Shown piece by piece: positions 1-12,312 of a stretch of 64,000 bases of DNA. The translations under genes were made by a program, and so were the position numbers. Position 1 is the first letter of the stretch; each line of letters begins with the position of its first letter. The notes beneath the pieces were generated by a model. The model was not told where the DNA came from. It saw only the letters and a program-made list of their open reading frames with translations, and searched no databases. Source of the stretch: Rhyacophila brunnea (taxonomy: Eukaryota; Arthropoda; Insecta; Trichoptera; Rhyacophilidae); NCBI GenBank assembly GCA_022495005.1, contig JAGYXB010001020.1:620001-684000 (forward strand), given 5' to 3'.

Positions 1-1
1 A

Positions 2-957
2 CAGCCGATCATATACACAGCATGCGTGAAACTCCACAAACGGTCGTGTAAATTCCCCATTAACAAAGGTGTCCGGCAAGGTGATACCATTTCACATAAA
101 CTATTCACCGCTACTCTTGAGGACTTATTTAGGAAACTTGATTGGGAGGAAAAAGGTGTTCCAATTAATGGAGAGCACCTCAGTCATCTGCGCTTTGCAG
201 ATGATATTGTTATACTCTCACAAGACCCGAAAAGCCTCCAAGGTAGAATGCAAAAACTCGCGGATATCAGTAAAACGGTCGGTCTAAAGATAAATGTCTC
301 AAAGACAAAAGTGATGAGGAACTGTTTTTCGGACCCTGCGATTATCTGTATTTCTGGCACCCAACTCGAGCAAGTCAGCAGCTACATCTATCTTGGACAG
401 TAGGTGTCCATAGACGGAAGCATGCACGATGAAATTGCTCGAAGAACAAAGCTGGGATGGAGTGCTTTCGGACGTCTGAATAGTATCTTCATGAGTGACC
501 TACCATTATGTATTAAGCGTAGGGTGTTTAACCAATGTGTGCTACCCGTGCTCACGTATGGCTGCGAGACGTGGACCTTCAACACGAGAGATGTCCAAAG
601 GCTAAGAATCACACAGCGAGGCATGGAGAGGTGCATGTTGGGCATCACGCGAAAGGACCGTAAGAGAAACGAATGGTTTAAGAAGCAGATAAGAGTACGC
701 GATGTAATAGACGTTGCCAAACAGCTGAAATGGAGATAGGCGGGGCACATTGCTCGCCAAAATGACGGCCGCTGGACAATTCCGTCATCTAATGGTACCC
801 AAGGGGTACGAAACGGCCACAGGGTCACCCTAAAAGCCGCTGGATTGACGAACTGGTAAAGTTTGGCGGAAATACGTGGCAGCGAACGGCACAGGACCGA
901 AAGAGTTGGAGAAAGCTTGGGGAGGCCTTCATCCAGCAGTGGATTGACCCCGGTTGA
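2..957 (+). pseudogene. RTE-type LINE reverse transcriptase, 3' half, broken
   Basis: This is the C-terminal half of a non-LTR retrotransposon polyprotein, which would copy its own RNA at a nicked target. The palm motifs are clear: GVRQGD at about 68-85 and the catalytic FADD box at 194-205. After the RT comes LTYGCETWTF, then GITRKDRKRNEW, then the C-terminal block GEAFIQQWIDPG, which ends at a TGA at 955-957. This order is typical of RTE-clade LINEs. Three lesions kill it: an in-frame TAG at 401-403 where a Gln is expected, a TAG at 737-739 where the family has Trp (before AGHIAR), and a frameshift near 790. The endonuclease and the 5' part of the RT lie outside the window. A short TGATGATGATGACG tail follows, as usual for RTE 3' ends. 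Certain as a retroelement remnant; the clade name is inferred from motifs. Confidence 0.92.
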
Positions 958-970
958 TGATGATGACGTG
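956..970 (+). repeat. RTE 3' tail, (TGA)n
   Basis: A short TGA-repeat tract directly follows the stop of the RTE remnant and marks its 3' end. The same tail chemistry recurs in antisense at 51530 and 56634. Confidence 0.75.
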
Positions 971-2460
971 TTAGTACATATCTATTGATTCAATGAACTA
1001 AGTCTTATCTTAAGTTACAAACTTTTTATTGTCAAATAATTAAGATATGATTTAACATCTTTTATAAATATCTACTTATTCAAATAACATTAATTAGTAA
1101 TTAATATATTATTCTGTTTTCTATAACTTCTACTTTATTTATTCTTTATATCTAATAAAACAAATATCTTTAAAATGAATTCAATGTTTACACTCTAGTA
1201 ATTTGTGACAATATCTTTAATTTTTTCTTACCATCTCACAGTTACTCTAAATAAAGGTTTTAATTTTATAGAATAGTTTTTTTCTTACATATTAAACTTA
1301 GAACACAATACGTGTACATAATATTATGCATACACATATAAAGTTTATATCATCAAATACCAAACAAATGATATAATAAAAAGATTCATGTGATGAATAT
1401 AAAGTGATACAAAAAGAAATTATAATTTGATGTCTTTAAAACTAAATAATTCATAAAATAATAATTTTTATGATTTAAAAAAATTGACCCTTATTTAGTA
1501 TATTATCTCTATATAATATGTATTCATATGTAAACATAATATGTAAACATAATATTATTATGTCTAAAGCTTAAAATGTAAGAAAAATACGGTCCATAGA
1601 ATTAGATATTTACAATTATTATCATTATTGTACTCAATTTAACCCTAATGCTGCATATTATATATTTACACTATGATAGTGCTGCTTTACTGTTAGCGCA
1701 TCATAGTTTAGAACATAATAATATAATGACCATCACAAATATATGTTTTGGCGGATACTAGATAATATGTAAAGGTATGATTTTGTACGATATAATAAAT
1801 TGCCTAGCAAAATGAGACATTGGACTTGGATCAGCCACGGGCTATGAATTCTTCAAGAACTCGACTTAACGTTCTTTTATTCAACCAAACTGGATTTTCG
1901 CATCCTAAAAGACTGCTAAATACATTATATTGAGTATTCTAATAATATATAATTCGGTATGTCCTTTATATTAAATTAAATGATTTTTTTGTTAGAAATT
2001 GCATCAAAATCAGAATATTTTTGATTATTCTTAAACAATTTTTTTATCCATAGTAGGACAGGACGTAGCATAATTTTAAATCACTTACTACCAATTTCTG
2101 TAGTTGTATTTGATCGATCGTTACATAGAAATGCACAAGTCATAATATAGCATAAGACATATTGATATAACACCGCAAAATGGTGTACACGTTGATGCTA
2201 GGAGACTAAAAAAAAACAGAAATACAAAAGCCAGACGCCAAAAACCATGACTTTGCGGCAATTATGTTTTGCAACCTAATGAGAATCAAACCATTAACCA
2301 TAATAAACTTACACCTCCATAATGTTATCAAATATTACCAATATTTAATGCACATTATGGTTAAGACTTTAATTCTTTTATCCCATATTTATTACCACTG
2401 AACAATTGTAATATCCAACAACTATAATATGTATATTAAGATAGCGCAATTTTTACTATT
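971..2460. other. AT-rich spacer, no gene seen
   Basis: About 1.5 kb of very AT-rich sequence with stops in every frame and no recognisable repeat edge, RNA gene or coding signal. Runs of TATATTA and AATAATAT dominate. Confidence 0.6.
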
Positions 2461-2601
2461 TTTGTGTTGCCTGGATACTGGCAAGACCTGGACAGATGCA
2501 AGGAAATGTGTGAGCGGCAGGACTTTTTGGAGGTGTCACGCGTTGCCAATGTGCTACGTATACGTAGTGGTTATGGACGAACAATAAAAGAAAAGATCTA
2601 A
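2461..2601 (+). pseudogene. Unidentified coding-like segment
   Basis: In one forward frame this AT-poor patch reads without a stop for 46 codons and ends at TAA 2599-2601. The peptide has balanced composition; it includes the strings WQDLDRCKEMCERQDFLE and VLRIRSGYGRTIKE, unlike the low-complexity reading frames around it. A TTTTTACTATTTTTGTG tract lies just upstream and could be a splice acceptor polypyrimidine tract, with a possible AG at 2484. I do not recognise the family. It could be a last exon or the tail of a transposon protein. No start codon is evident in frame. Confidence 0.35.
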
Positions 2602-3456
2602 TATATATAATTATAAATAGTGTAAAATATTTAAATTTTCAAACAATATTGAACTCACCTATTTGTACTGTGCTATATAATAATAAAATACATTTAGAAA
2701 GTAAGTTCATGGACCTATAAAGATCAATATGTACTGTAATTGACACCGTGTCCCTAAATGGGTTCGATGGATGAGTAGGGTACCGCAAATAAGACTACCT
2801 TCTGTCTAGAGAATCCGTTATATATCAACTCCTGACCCCTACTTATCTTTGGCTCTATTTTAATGTCACTGAAATGCTTTATTGTATCTACAGTAAACAT
2901 GCTTTCACTTGAATACCTGATAAGTTCTACGGCAAAACTGATATTACGATATAGTTATATTTGATGTAGGTATATTTAAAGTTTTATCAACCAGTATTTA
3001 ACATTGAAATAAACGCTTTTGATTTATATATCAACATATTATATATTATTAAATTCGTACTGGGCATTTTGAGATATATATAATTATATTATGTAACCAT
3101 TTCAAAATATATTATATCGTTAAAATATCATTAATTTCAAAACGTATTTTTGAAAATGACACTTTCTCTACGAACTTCTTTACATGATTTGCTTAAAGCT
3201 TGGGTACTTTCTAATTATTTCCTTGTGGTAATCTGTATTACCAATGTATCTCATGGTATGTTGTAGTAACATAACGTACTGTGAAGTCAAAATGATACAT
3301 GTTCTTATATAAATATTAGATTCACATATTGTTATATACAGTTACTTTCAAACTATCAAAACACTAGATTCCCGCATGCTTACAAGAAAATTCCAAGCCC
3401 GGCTAAAGTAGGGTTATTATCTGCATGCGAGAAAATTCCTAAGATAAATATGAATA
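2602..3456. other. AT-rich spacer
   Basis: No coding region, tRNA-like box pair or repeat boundary found. Composition matches the flanking spacer. Confidence 0.55.
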
Positions 3457-3920
3457 ATAATTACAAGATAAAAAGAACTTTTTATGTACAACGTTTTTAA
3501 ATTTTCTGCTGAATTATTATGGTCAATATGCTCAAACTTGTACATGATATGAAGTAAATAAAAAACAAACAAATATAGAATATTGAAATGTCATTTTGAT
3601 TTTCATAGTAACGCACGTATATATTAATAATTTAGTTGCTAGGACCACCCACTTAGCAACCAATAATAGTGGATTGGATTACGGATTTCTTCCGAAATAA
3701 CTTTTCATACAAAACAGAATTAACTGAAAATGAATTCAATCCTACTTAAAGATGGCTAAAAGTATTAGAAAAATGCATTGGTATCGTGTTCTGATATATT
3801 CTAAAAGTTTCAAATGTCTAGTCGGGAAGTTAGTTAAAAATCGATTGCAAGATTTGTACTGCATAAACAACCACCGGACCAATAAGAATGCGAGCTAATA
3901 AAAACGTTGTAAAAAGTGTT
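3457..3920 (-). mobile_element. Repeat family G, copy 1
   Basis: One of four copies of a repeat of about 465-490 bp (others at 23121, 50876 and 54768). Landmarks are TACAACGTTTTTA near one end, its inverse AAAAACGTTGTA near the other, and a shared core containing CCGACTAGCTAGACATTTG (slightly altered here), CAGTTAATTCTGTTTTGTAT and TACGTGCGTTACTATGGAAA. The inverted ACAACGTTTTTA motifs suggest a small DNA transposon, but no clean target duplication could be set. No coding capacity. Confidence 0.8.
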
Positions 3921-5315
3921 ACTTAGCACTGTTCATTTTTTTTAGATCTCAATTATAAATTATATGTCATGTTCCCTCACGATATGTTGGTGAGTTACAA
4001 AAAATTACCGTCCATTAAGACCGGCAAAAAATATTTTAGAAAAATCAAAATCTCGATTTTCGAGAAACGAAAGTAAGTAATTGAAAGAAAAAAAAGTATT
4101 ATTTATTTTAGTAGGTTTCATAAATATTCACCACATACAATGTAAATAAGAAGATATTTTATTTAACATGAAACAATTTTTTATTCGATTACTTTGTTTT
4201 CGAGTAGATAACGAAACTATTCGTGAAATTGTCATCCTTTTTCCTTGGCAGGGTATAAATCAGAATGGTTGATTCGTCATTCATATATGCCGGCATACCC
4301 AAGTGCGAAGTAGCATTCCTCAGATATTTCAACTCACTTTATGGGTGAGTGAAACGAAATGTAATAATTGTAATAAATGAGTGAGGGAGATGAACAAAGA
4401 CATACCTACCTATACTAAGGCGATACTTTGCTTGGAAAATTTTAAACTATGAAACGTTTGTATGTAATGTAAAATTTTGATCTTTATATATAATTGAATA
4501 CATGTATTAATTAAGGCGCTAAGTACCAAAATAATAAAAACTGACATTTTTATAGAAAAATGTTCTACATACCAACGCCAATAACTTCAACTATAGTCTA
4601 AGTACCTCAAGCAAGTCGAAAAAATACAGCAAAATAATTAAACCTGTCGACGTTGTAAGTCCGTTGGCGTGTTTTATTTATAATGGTGTAAGTAGCACTG
4701 CAGTGATCAACGGCATTCAATATAAAATAGCTGACGATGGTGTGTTGACTCTTGCGAGTTCTTAATACCTAAAATTATAGAAGCTGCCGTGATTGCTTCA
4801 CACTGTAAAACTATATTTTTCAAACGGTCTGCTTCATGAAATTTTACTGCAATGACTTGGTATTTTGTAACTACAGACAATACTACTTTTTGGTACTTAG
4901 AGCCTTATTTAATATACGTATTCATTATGATAGAATATGTGTCTGTATATATATGTGTCTGACACTGTCTGTATATCATATATGCGGCTGTGTATTATGT
5001 AGGTTAACAACAAGCAAAAAACTAACTCGCGTAAATGACGACAATTATTGTACATTGGTACATATTTTTAACAAGTTTAAATCGTATTGATTCAATTATT
5101 GTGAGTATTCTATTTTCAAAAAAATTTTTAGTATAAGATTTTTAATACTATTAAAACTGTAGAACGTTTGATTGTTTCTTTCTTATAAATTTATATCAAG
5201 TCGAGTCGCGAACCTAACTTGCACACACTCTATTTTTTTAATTTTCCCATTAGACGTATGTGAAGAGCATGTTGAAACTCTATTAAAAAGTTTTCCTTAT
5301 AAAAATGGTTTACAC
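3921..5315. other. AT-rich spacer
   Basis: No supported gene. The reading frame at 4836-5090 has no recognisable motif and the low-complexity make-up of random AT-rich frames. Confidence 0.55.
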
Positions 5316-6751
5316 CAGCGATCTCGAAGTCATGGGTCGCGAACGAAATTAGGAAAATTAAAAGTGATTCCGTATTATTTTAAAATATCCAATCACACGG
5401 AAATAATTTCAAAAATACTTAAAAATAGCCATACGGTATTGATTTTATTTCATTGGTGATGCTAAATCCGTGCTTGTTTACCAAAAAATGTGTTTTTTTA
5501 CGTCTTCAGTTAGCTGTAAAATCAGATTTTCTGTTACAAACAAAAGCGAATTGGTGTGGTTTTCCCATTTCACAAAAATTGCAGTATACGTAACAAGCAG
5601 TATATTATGGCCCTACGATCTCTGCAGATAGAAATGTGTGAGTTCATAATATTTTACATTGTATACTAGTGTATACATTTTTTTATTAACAATGATTTAC
5701 TATACATACGTGTTTATGAGTACCGATAAAACAATAAGTCTAGGTGAGAGTGGCTATATTTTATAAATACCTAGTTGAATATTAAAATTTTACTTTACTT
5801 TACTTTTAAATTAAGTATGAAAATGGGCATTTAAGAAGTAGAAAAATATATCTGTGTATCAGATAGTATTTAATATACATACCTATATATTATTTAGATT
5901 AGTATAAAATGCATAAATTTTACGAAGATAAAATTCCGAAGATAATAGTGAGAATAATTCACTACTAGCAATTATTCACAAAATTCTATAAAATAAAATC
6001 AATAATATAAACAATTTATTATTCAATAATTGTTACAAGAGGTTTACAAATGTAGCATTGGTTATTGAATATTACACGTCATTCGAAATACCCTGGATGC
6101 ATAGTTATTAGTAACTTTTGGCGTGATTAGGTATGGTGCAGACTGTTTCATTGGTAAAGCATATTGGTCGGAATCTAATGGATGCAGGTTCAAGTCTTGC
6201 AAGGTAATATATTATTTTAATATTTTTAGTGTGTATATTATGTTCTGAAGTATATATTTTATAAAGTCCTATAATTTAAAAGGTACCTATATAATAAATT
6301 AATATTATGAACAGAATTATGTATTTGCTTTCAAATTATTAATTTCACGTATACCTATAGAAAGGAATAAATAATAATATTGTAGGTACTCATCCCAAAA
6401 ATATCGATTTTTTTTAAACTGATAGTTTTTAAATTTGAGATTAAACCTTAACCTAACTCAAACTATTTATTTCTGGGTTACGGTAATAATTCTTATAAGG
6501 TTTTCGTTTAAATATAATTGTCAAATAACTCTGACCAGAAACAAAAAAACAATAACCGTGTGCAACTATTTTTTTTTAATGATCAATAAATGCTAATGAA
6601 AAACCTCACCTCTTTTTATAATAAACAATTATATTTATTAATTTTCAAGTTATAAATAAAATTATCTAAAAAATTCATCATCATCTCATTGGAAAACTAA
6701 AGTATGTCGTCCTTAAAAGTGGATCGCAGATTGAATAGTTAAGAAGCGCTG
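5316..6751. mobile_element. Old non-autonomous hAT-like element, 1436 bp
   Basis: The left end begins CAGCGATCTCGAAGTCATGG, with GTCGCGA shortly after; the right end, read in reverse, begins CAGCGCTTCTTAACTATTC, followed by TGCGATCC. This CAGCG..TCTC.AA...GTCGCGA style is typical of hAT termini. The 8 bp outside each end are GTTTACAC and GTCTAGAC, agreeing at 6 of 8 positions, as expected for an aged 8-bp hAT target duplication. There is no transposase; the element holds AT-rich filler and a tRNA-like relic near 6136. Confidence 0.6.
6136..6208 (+). repeat. tRNA-like SINE head, family C, copy 1
   Basis: An A-box-like TTTCATTGGTAAAGC and a B-box-like GGTTCAAGTC lie in the right order and spacing. 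The same arrangement is better preserved at 40320 and 55735. It is degraded and lies inside the hAT-like element at 5316-6751. Confidence 0.5.
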
Positions 6752-7790
6752 GTCTAGACACTTTTAATTGGAAGCTTGATACAATGACGCGAGTGGATAA
6801 AACTTGCATTTGAAGTTTGTTTACTACATTATCAAGTTTTAATTACATTTGACAAGCGTAATTCACAAAATAAGTGGGCGTTTTGTTTTCATTAACTGAA
6901 TTAATTTTATTTATATGAACCCACGTGAACATTTTTCTTTATTTTTCAATATAACCATTTAAAATCTACTTTATTTAATACAACTATTATAATAATATAA
7001 ATATACTACATCGATATTTTCTAAATATCGACAGAATAGGGTGTATGTAAAATATCTAATAAATCGCTTGGATGGTTATAATTTTTTATCTTTATTTATC
7101 AATTCTAATTCTTAATAAAACGACATGTTATTGATGAGATAACAAATTTTATTAGAATCTATACAATACTTATCCTATAAATTTTAAGTCTAATTTTAGT
7201 ATTACTTGATGAAATTACTCATTGCTATGTTGTTTTTAGACAGACCTTTTAATTTATAAGTAAACTAATTTTATTCCGTGCCGAGTATGTTGATTTTGTA
7301 TTTAATTGATTTATATGGTTAAGAACTTACATTAAAGTCTGTAGATTTAGTCTTAATGAGGACAGTAATGGATGATGTTATTTAAAACGGCATTTTTTAC
7401 AAAATATCTTATTAACATTAGTTATATTTTGAACGGAAGGACATTAAATAAAAAACAAAATCGCAACACATTAGCGAACAGAGACCCTTGACCGGGTTTT
7501 TATTGGAAGTAAAATATAAAGGACCCAATGGGTTGGGCAATAATTAATGGTTAATATCCTTCCATTGTAAAAAATGTATGGCACAATACAGACTCTTAAA
7601 ATTTATATGAATTACATAACTACCTTGTACAAAAAGCAAAGGAAGGTATGGTTCATAATGAATTAACAAAAAAATAATATGACAATAATTAATTGTATTT
7701 TTATTTTATCACAATTGTAGCACATTAATTTTAATGTTCTTGTTTTCAGGCCCATTTTCCTACTTAGTTTTACATTTATGATAAATCGTA
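6752..7790. other. AT-rich spacer
   Basis: No coding or repeat structure recognised. Confidence 0.5.
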
Positions 7791-7796
7791 AAGCTC

Positions 7797-7940
7797 TCGT
7801 AGTGCTAAGCGTAAGATTCTGGCATTTTATCCTGGTGTGATCAAAATGTATTTATGTGATTTTCTCAATGCCTGGGTGTTTATGATTGTTTCACTTCTAT
7901 TACTAACTAAAACTATACTATTGTAATTTGACCTCGTACA
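7797..7940 (+). repeat. SINE family A, copy 1 (degraded head)
   Basis: Begins with a decayed tRNA head (AGCTCTCGTAGTGC) whose B box is largely lost, followed by the family A core TATGTGATTTTCTCAATGCC and GGGTGTTTATGATTGTTT. Other copies at 9345, 46760, 52747 (minus) and 57776. Confidence 0.65.
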
Positions 7941-8572
7941 GATTTTTTTCTTTACATTAAGTACATGCTACGTATTATGATAATAATATAATATGTTCTG
8001 TTGAATATATACGTTATTAACTTCGTATTTTGTTGGTAGGGAAATGCTTAAAAATAACACCTGTTTATTTAAAGAGTACTACGAGATGTAAAGCGCAGAA
8101 TGTTTCAACTTTATTTATATTTTAATATGCTGCGTGGGTCTTTTATTTTATTTAAATAACTCAAGAATTAACTTTCTGCGGTTAGCATTTTTCCGCTTTG
8201 TAACCAATTGTTTTTTTTTACCTCTGCGTGTGATTTGTAGCATTTACCTACATCAAACACACACTTAGCACCTCATCCCTTATTTAGCTTACATGAATAG
8301 GCTGTTTTTTTAAATTCCCTCAACCCCATGCTTTTAAGAGGTTTTCTCTAACGTTTTCATAGATGATCCATTTTATTCACTCATCGCCCTTTAGCCCAAA
8401 CCTTGATTTTGTTTAAAGGGTTATTATAGTTTTTTTTATATATCAATATATTTGAAGAAACCTTATCATATTATCCCATGTTCATTTCAAATTAATATTT
8501 TTTTTGTTTCACATTATTATACGTGATGGATTTACGTATTTACACAATATCCTTCCTTCCACTTTCCTCAAC
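7941..8572. other. AT-rich spacer
   Basis: No gene or repeat edge recognised. Confidence 0.45.
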
Positions 8573-8632
8573 AAAAGTGGGTATATCTAGGAGAGGCCTA
8601 CATCCAGTAGTGGATTGACTATGATCGATATT
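8573..8632 (+). pseudogene. RTE LINE 3'-end fragment
   Basis: GGAGAGGCCTACATCCAG followed by TAGTGGATTGA matches the C-terminal GEAxIQQWID block and stop region seen at 925-957, here with a TAG in place of the Gln codon. Only the last 60 bp survive. Confidence 0.6.
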
Positions 8633-8657
8633 GATATAAGAAATAACTATATATTAA

Positions 8658-9026
8658 GAGCATACTTCACTGAAACGGCAAATAATTTTCAACTATAGTT
8701 GCGACAAAATTTCGGACTCTCTGCCAATCGGAGAGCGATAGTCGAGCTGTGAACACGTCAATTTGTTTTGTGATGGCGTCGGGGGAATTAATTCTTAAAT
8801 CGTGTAAAGATTACTGAAAACGTTACCCATTTACATGAAAAAGAAAACATGTCAATGAATATATTATCATTATTATTATTACTAATAGAACAATAAACAT
8901 AACATTAAATGGTCGCATGTTGAATTTTTATGACAAATTATGTTTTGTTCTGCACGCGTCGTTTGCACAATCTTTGCTTCGCGTAGTCACGATCGTTTTA
9001 GACCGTGCCCCAGCTGAAGTATAGCC
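8658..9026. mobile_element. TTAA-flanked MITE, family F, copy 1
   Basis: A 369-bp element flanked on both sides by TTAA (8654-8657 and 9027-9030). The terminal inverted repeats are short: GAGCATACTTCA on the left against GGCTATACTTCAGC read inward from the right. The body is shared with 20894-21264, 37107-37416 and 37421-37782. TTAA duplications are characteristic of piggyBac-type transposition, so this is probably a non-autonomous member mobilised by such an enzyme. No coding capacity. Confidence 0.8.
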
Positions 9027-9344
9027 TTAACTAAAAGATTTCAATATGCTAAAATTATTTTCATATTTTTTTAGTGTAGGTATCTATACCTACATATTTT
9101 AAATAGTAATATATAACAACTATGCTTGATTATAACCAGTTTTTTATACCTTAAATTCCATGTTGAGAACGTCCTAAATTTCGATTTTGTATGTACATAA
9201 TGTTTTGTTTTATAATAAATAAATACATACTAGATTTTTTTTAGCGAAACCGACTGGCAATTAATAGCCAATTATCTTCGCTAGACATAAGATTCGGATT
9301 GTTGTCGTAATCACATAGTGGTAAATTTTAATATAATAATGATC

Positions 9345-9460
9345 TCGTGATGCAGTGCATAAGGCGCTGGTCGTCCGCCCAATAGTTCTGGTTGCGATTC
9401 CCGGTGATGACACAAAATCTATGTGATTTTCTCAAAGTCTGGGTGTATAATATTATAATA
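9345..9460 (+). repeat. SINE family A, copy 2
   Basis: The tRNA-derived head has an A box in CTCGTGATGCAGTGCATAAG and a B box in GGTTGCGATTCCCGG; it leads into the shared core TGTGATTTTCTCAAAGTCTG. The copy loses similarity soon after GGGTGT. Confidence 0.7.
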
Positions 9461-9845
9461 ATGAAATTAATTTAATAATAATGATTCGCTTTGACTAAAC
9501 TTGGAGTGCTTGATTACTTACTGCAATAGGTATTTAAGATGGCAGCATGGTTTATTTAAGGGTGCACTTTTACTGTAATGTCAGTTTTAGACAAGGCCTG
9601 AACAAAAACGATGCATAAGTGCAAGTGAGAAAGTATTCGGCACCTTTATAATCTCTGTGACACGCGCTAGAGTAAGATAAAAGGTTTACAGATGTATGAG
9701 ATGATTTGCTGTGGTGTCGCCACCAAATTTTGGTTTGTTGCTTAACTAAGCGTCGATAACCTGCGAGCGCGTATTGCTAAAATTGATATTTTTTGTGTTA
9801 AATATAAAGTCAGTGATACATATTATTAGTATTTAAGTAGAAAAA

Positions 9846-9920
9846 ATGGTTCTTTGTGTTGTATTAAAATGTGGTAACCGTACTGATAAGCAAGAAAATT
9901 GTATTACGTTTCATAGGTAG
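9846..9920 (+). pseudogene. THAP-domain-like first exon
   Basis: From ATG 9846 the frame gives 24 residues beginning MVLCVVLKCGNRTDK and ending in ITFHR before a TAG at 9918-9920. This matches the start of a THAP zinc finger: Cys-x(2-4)-Cys near the N-terminus, then an (I/S)xFHR(F) string. THAP is a C2CH DNA-binding domain in P-element-like transposases and in insect cellular proteins. A GTAG at 9917 directly after CATAG could be the splice donor, so the TAG may be intronic. No second exon with AVPTIF-like residues was found downstream, so gene or P-type transposon relic is open. Confidence 0.55.
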
Positions 9921-11600
9921 TTGATACAATATGTTCGTGATAATTTATTTGTATATTATTATATATTTTAATATCAGTGACCTAGTGTTTCTTTAAAATA
10001 ACTTAAATTATGGATATCTTTACCTAATGGTTGCATTTTGACCGCTTAAAAATACTATATAACGTAAAAAAAAATGAAAATTAGATATTTATTTTGAGCG
10101 TCTAGTGCAAGCACTTTGAGCGAGCACTAGCAAAATGGTCTATGGTCTCAAACATTTGTGTACGAATGCGTTTGCTCACTCACAAACCAAACGCATGGCA
10201 CGCAGCTTCATTTAGCAATGCAACGGGTGGCGTCTAGCTGTATCTATAGGTTTAAGATCATTTTTTGCTAACAACTATTTCTCGTATAATGTTTTTTTTA
10301 ATTCAAGTATGTGGGGGGAGGTGGGAGTGTATGATTGGTATTAAAGCGAATGTTGATTTATTTAAAAACAGTATTCGGTCTACTGAATTAATCTAAAAAT
10401 GGAAATAAAAAACTCATCGGGACAATATCATTTTAATTAAAGCTGTGAAATTAAATGAATGTTTTGTTTAGTTTTAAACAGTTCAGCATTAAATACGATT
10501 AATGCTCCGGGACTACATTAATGATGCCTAGTTGGCAAGCATATGATACAATAATTTCTAATCACTTTCTAATAAATGTCAAAAATTGTAAGCAAACAGG
10601 TCGTTGTTATAATAAATGCCTAGTTATCCAAATTACTGTATGACTGTTAATAACTAAAAATTAAGGATAACTATCTATTTTACATGGAGTACTACAAAAT
10701 AAAATCTGACAAAGATACTATATGTATAATGCATATTATTATAATGTAATTTCTTATATTAAGCGTAAAATTATTTTCTAGTGGTAGTATTAAAATTTTC
10801 TTTAATTAATTGTAATAGATAAAAATATTATTGTAAACTCATATTACAATAAGAATGTCTTAATTGATTAGAAATGGCACATAATTTTTCTATGTCTTCT
10901 TAGATTTGCGCAAATTCTAAATTTGAAAATGAACTGACATAACAAAATAATAAAAGAATCCTCTATAATCGGTTAGGGAAAGAAAACAAATGACAATCAT
11001 TCTCGTATTAGTTTGACAGACGTGTCGTGTTTTCAAATTATATTTTTATAGTAATTAGTGAGAAAATGTGCATTTATTTATTGTTAAAACTTAACGTAAA
11101 CTAGTGTTTTAATTTCAGATTTAAATAGTTTCGTAATAATTGTGATTTGTGATAATATATAGCAAGTATTAATAATGTGTGACACAATGGACGCAAACAT
11201 AAGAAAAAATATGTTGTCGGATAGAAAACTGGTTTTTAAAAATAGTATAATATTATCTATGACTAAACTAAACTCAAAATGATATTCACTACTATATCTC
11301 TAAGAGTGTTTAACATTGTGTATTTTCAATAAAGAATAACTCTAAAATGCTATGTACTTTAATGAAGAAAATAACTGTAGTGCACTATTAAATTATATTG
11401 GCAATATCTAACTCAATTTGATATTCATTATATGCATAAATCAGGCGCATAGCTTCATCACATATCAAAATGCAGTGCACCAACTCAAGTTGTTTCTATT
11501 TAACCAATTAGTAACTATATATCTAGGTATTCTCTGCTAACAATGCTGCGCTTCTAAATGTCATTAAATCTAACTACGCTTTGTAGATTCTGCATATATT
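9921..11600. other. AT-rich spacer
   Basis: No convincing exon or repeat boundary. The patch at 10090-10250 is less AT-rich and could belong with the THAP-like exon, but carries no readable motif. Confidence 0.45.
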
Positions 11601-11630
11601 ATTATAGCTGATTATGCAATATATTCGAAT

Positions 11631-12157
11631 ATGTACATAAAATTAGTGAAATGCCTTTGCACAAACTTAACTGGAAAATATCAAGTAGATTATTTTTATT
11701 TGCAAAGGCAGACAAAAGCTCAACATAAGTACTTATACTTACTTTTCTCTGATAACTGTCTTAGAAATAGGGAGCATCAGTTGTTTGTTCTCCCAAGGTA
11801 CAGAACTAACCAGTCATTGGTGATGCCAATTGGGAGGGCAATGACTCTGTTCAACCAAATCGATTCGGATGTTGATATATTTCACTTACGTAAGTTGAGT
11901 ACAGGTGGGCGTTATTTCATAAATTCTTAAAATAGGGTCCACTTAGCTCATTTGGTGTGCTTTCATGCTTTATAATTTTTGTACCTTTTACTTTACTTTT
12001 TATACTGTTTTTGAGATACTGCATATACTTATTTCTTCTTTACACTATTTTTTATTAATATTATTTCTTTGTTTTTAAATATCATATTGTGAGCGTCTTA
12101 AAAAAAATTATAATTTGTAATGTTCACCGTATGTAAAAAAAAAAAAAAAAAAAAAAA
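11631..12157 (+). pseudogene. Jockey/CR1-like LINE C-terminus with poly(A) tail
   Basis: A frame of 99 codons (11631-11930) ends with LPRYRTNQSLVMPIGRAM and then LFNQID, the pattern of the region after the RT in Jockey/CR1-type LINEs (P-R-x-R-T-N ... P ... RA ... FN). A 3' untranslated stretch of about 200 bp follows and ends in a pure run of 23 A (12135-12157). That makes this a 5'-truncated retroposed copy. The intact tail suggests it is younger than the other LINE relics here. The RT itself is absent. Confidence 0.7.
12135..12157 (+). repeat. Poly(A)23
   Basis: Uninterrupted A run at the 3' end of the LINE relic. Confidence 0.9.
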
Positions 12158-12204
12158 TTTGAAATTTGAATAACATTCCAGATTGTTCAAGACAAACCGA
12201 GTAT

Positions 12205-12312
12205 TATCGTAGTAGATTTTTGGGTTTCCACCGTGTGTCCTTCTTCCTTCTTTACTTGACGTTTCGGGCTCGTTGCAGACTACTATTGCTACTCAAAAAT
12301 CTACTACGATAA
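12205..12312. repeat. Inverted repeat around GACGTTTCGGGCTCG
   Basis: The arm TATCGTAGTAGATTTTTG at 12205-12222 is repeated in reverse complement at 12294-12312 with a 71-nt spacer. The spacer holds GACGTTTCGGGCTCGTTGC, whose complement ends GCCCGAAACGTC, a string common near hammerhead-bearing retroelement ends. Probably a foldback or Penelope-type terminal relic. Confidence 0.6.

Noticed and set aside
12205..12312. Second hammerhead ribozyme (minus strand, CTGCAACGAGCCCGAAACGTC region)
   Set aside because: The CUGANGA core is interrupted (CTGCAACGA), so only a distant relic could be argued.
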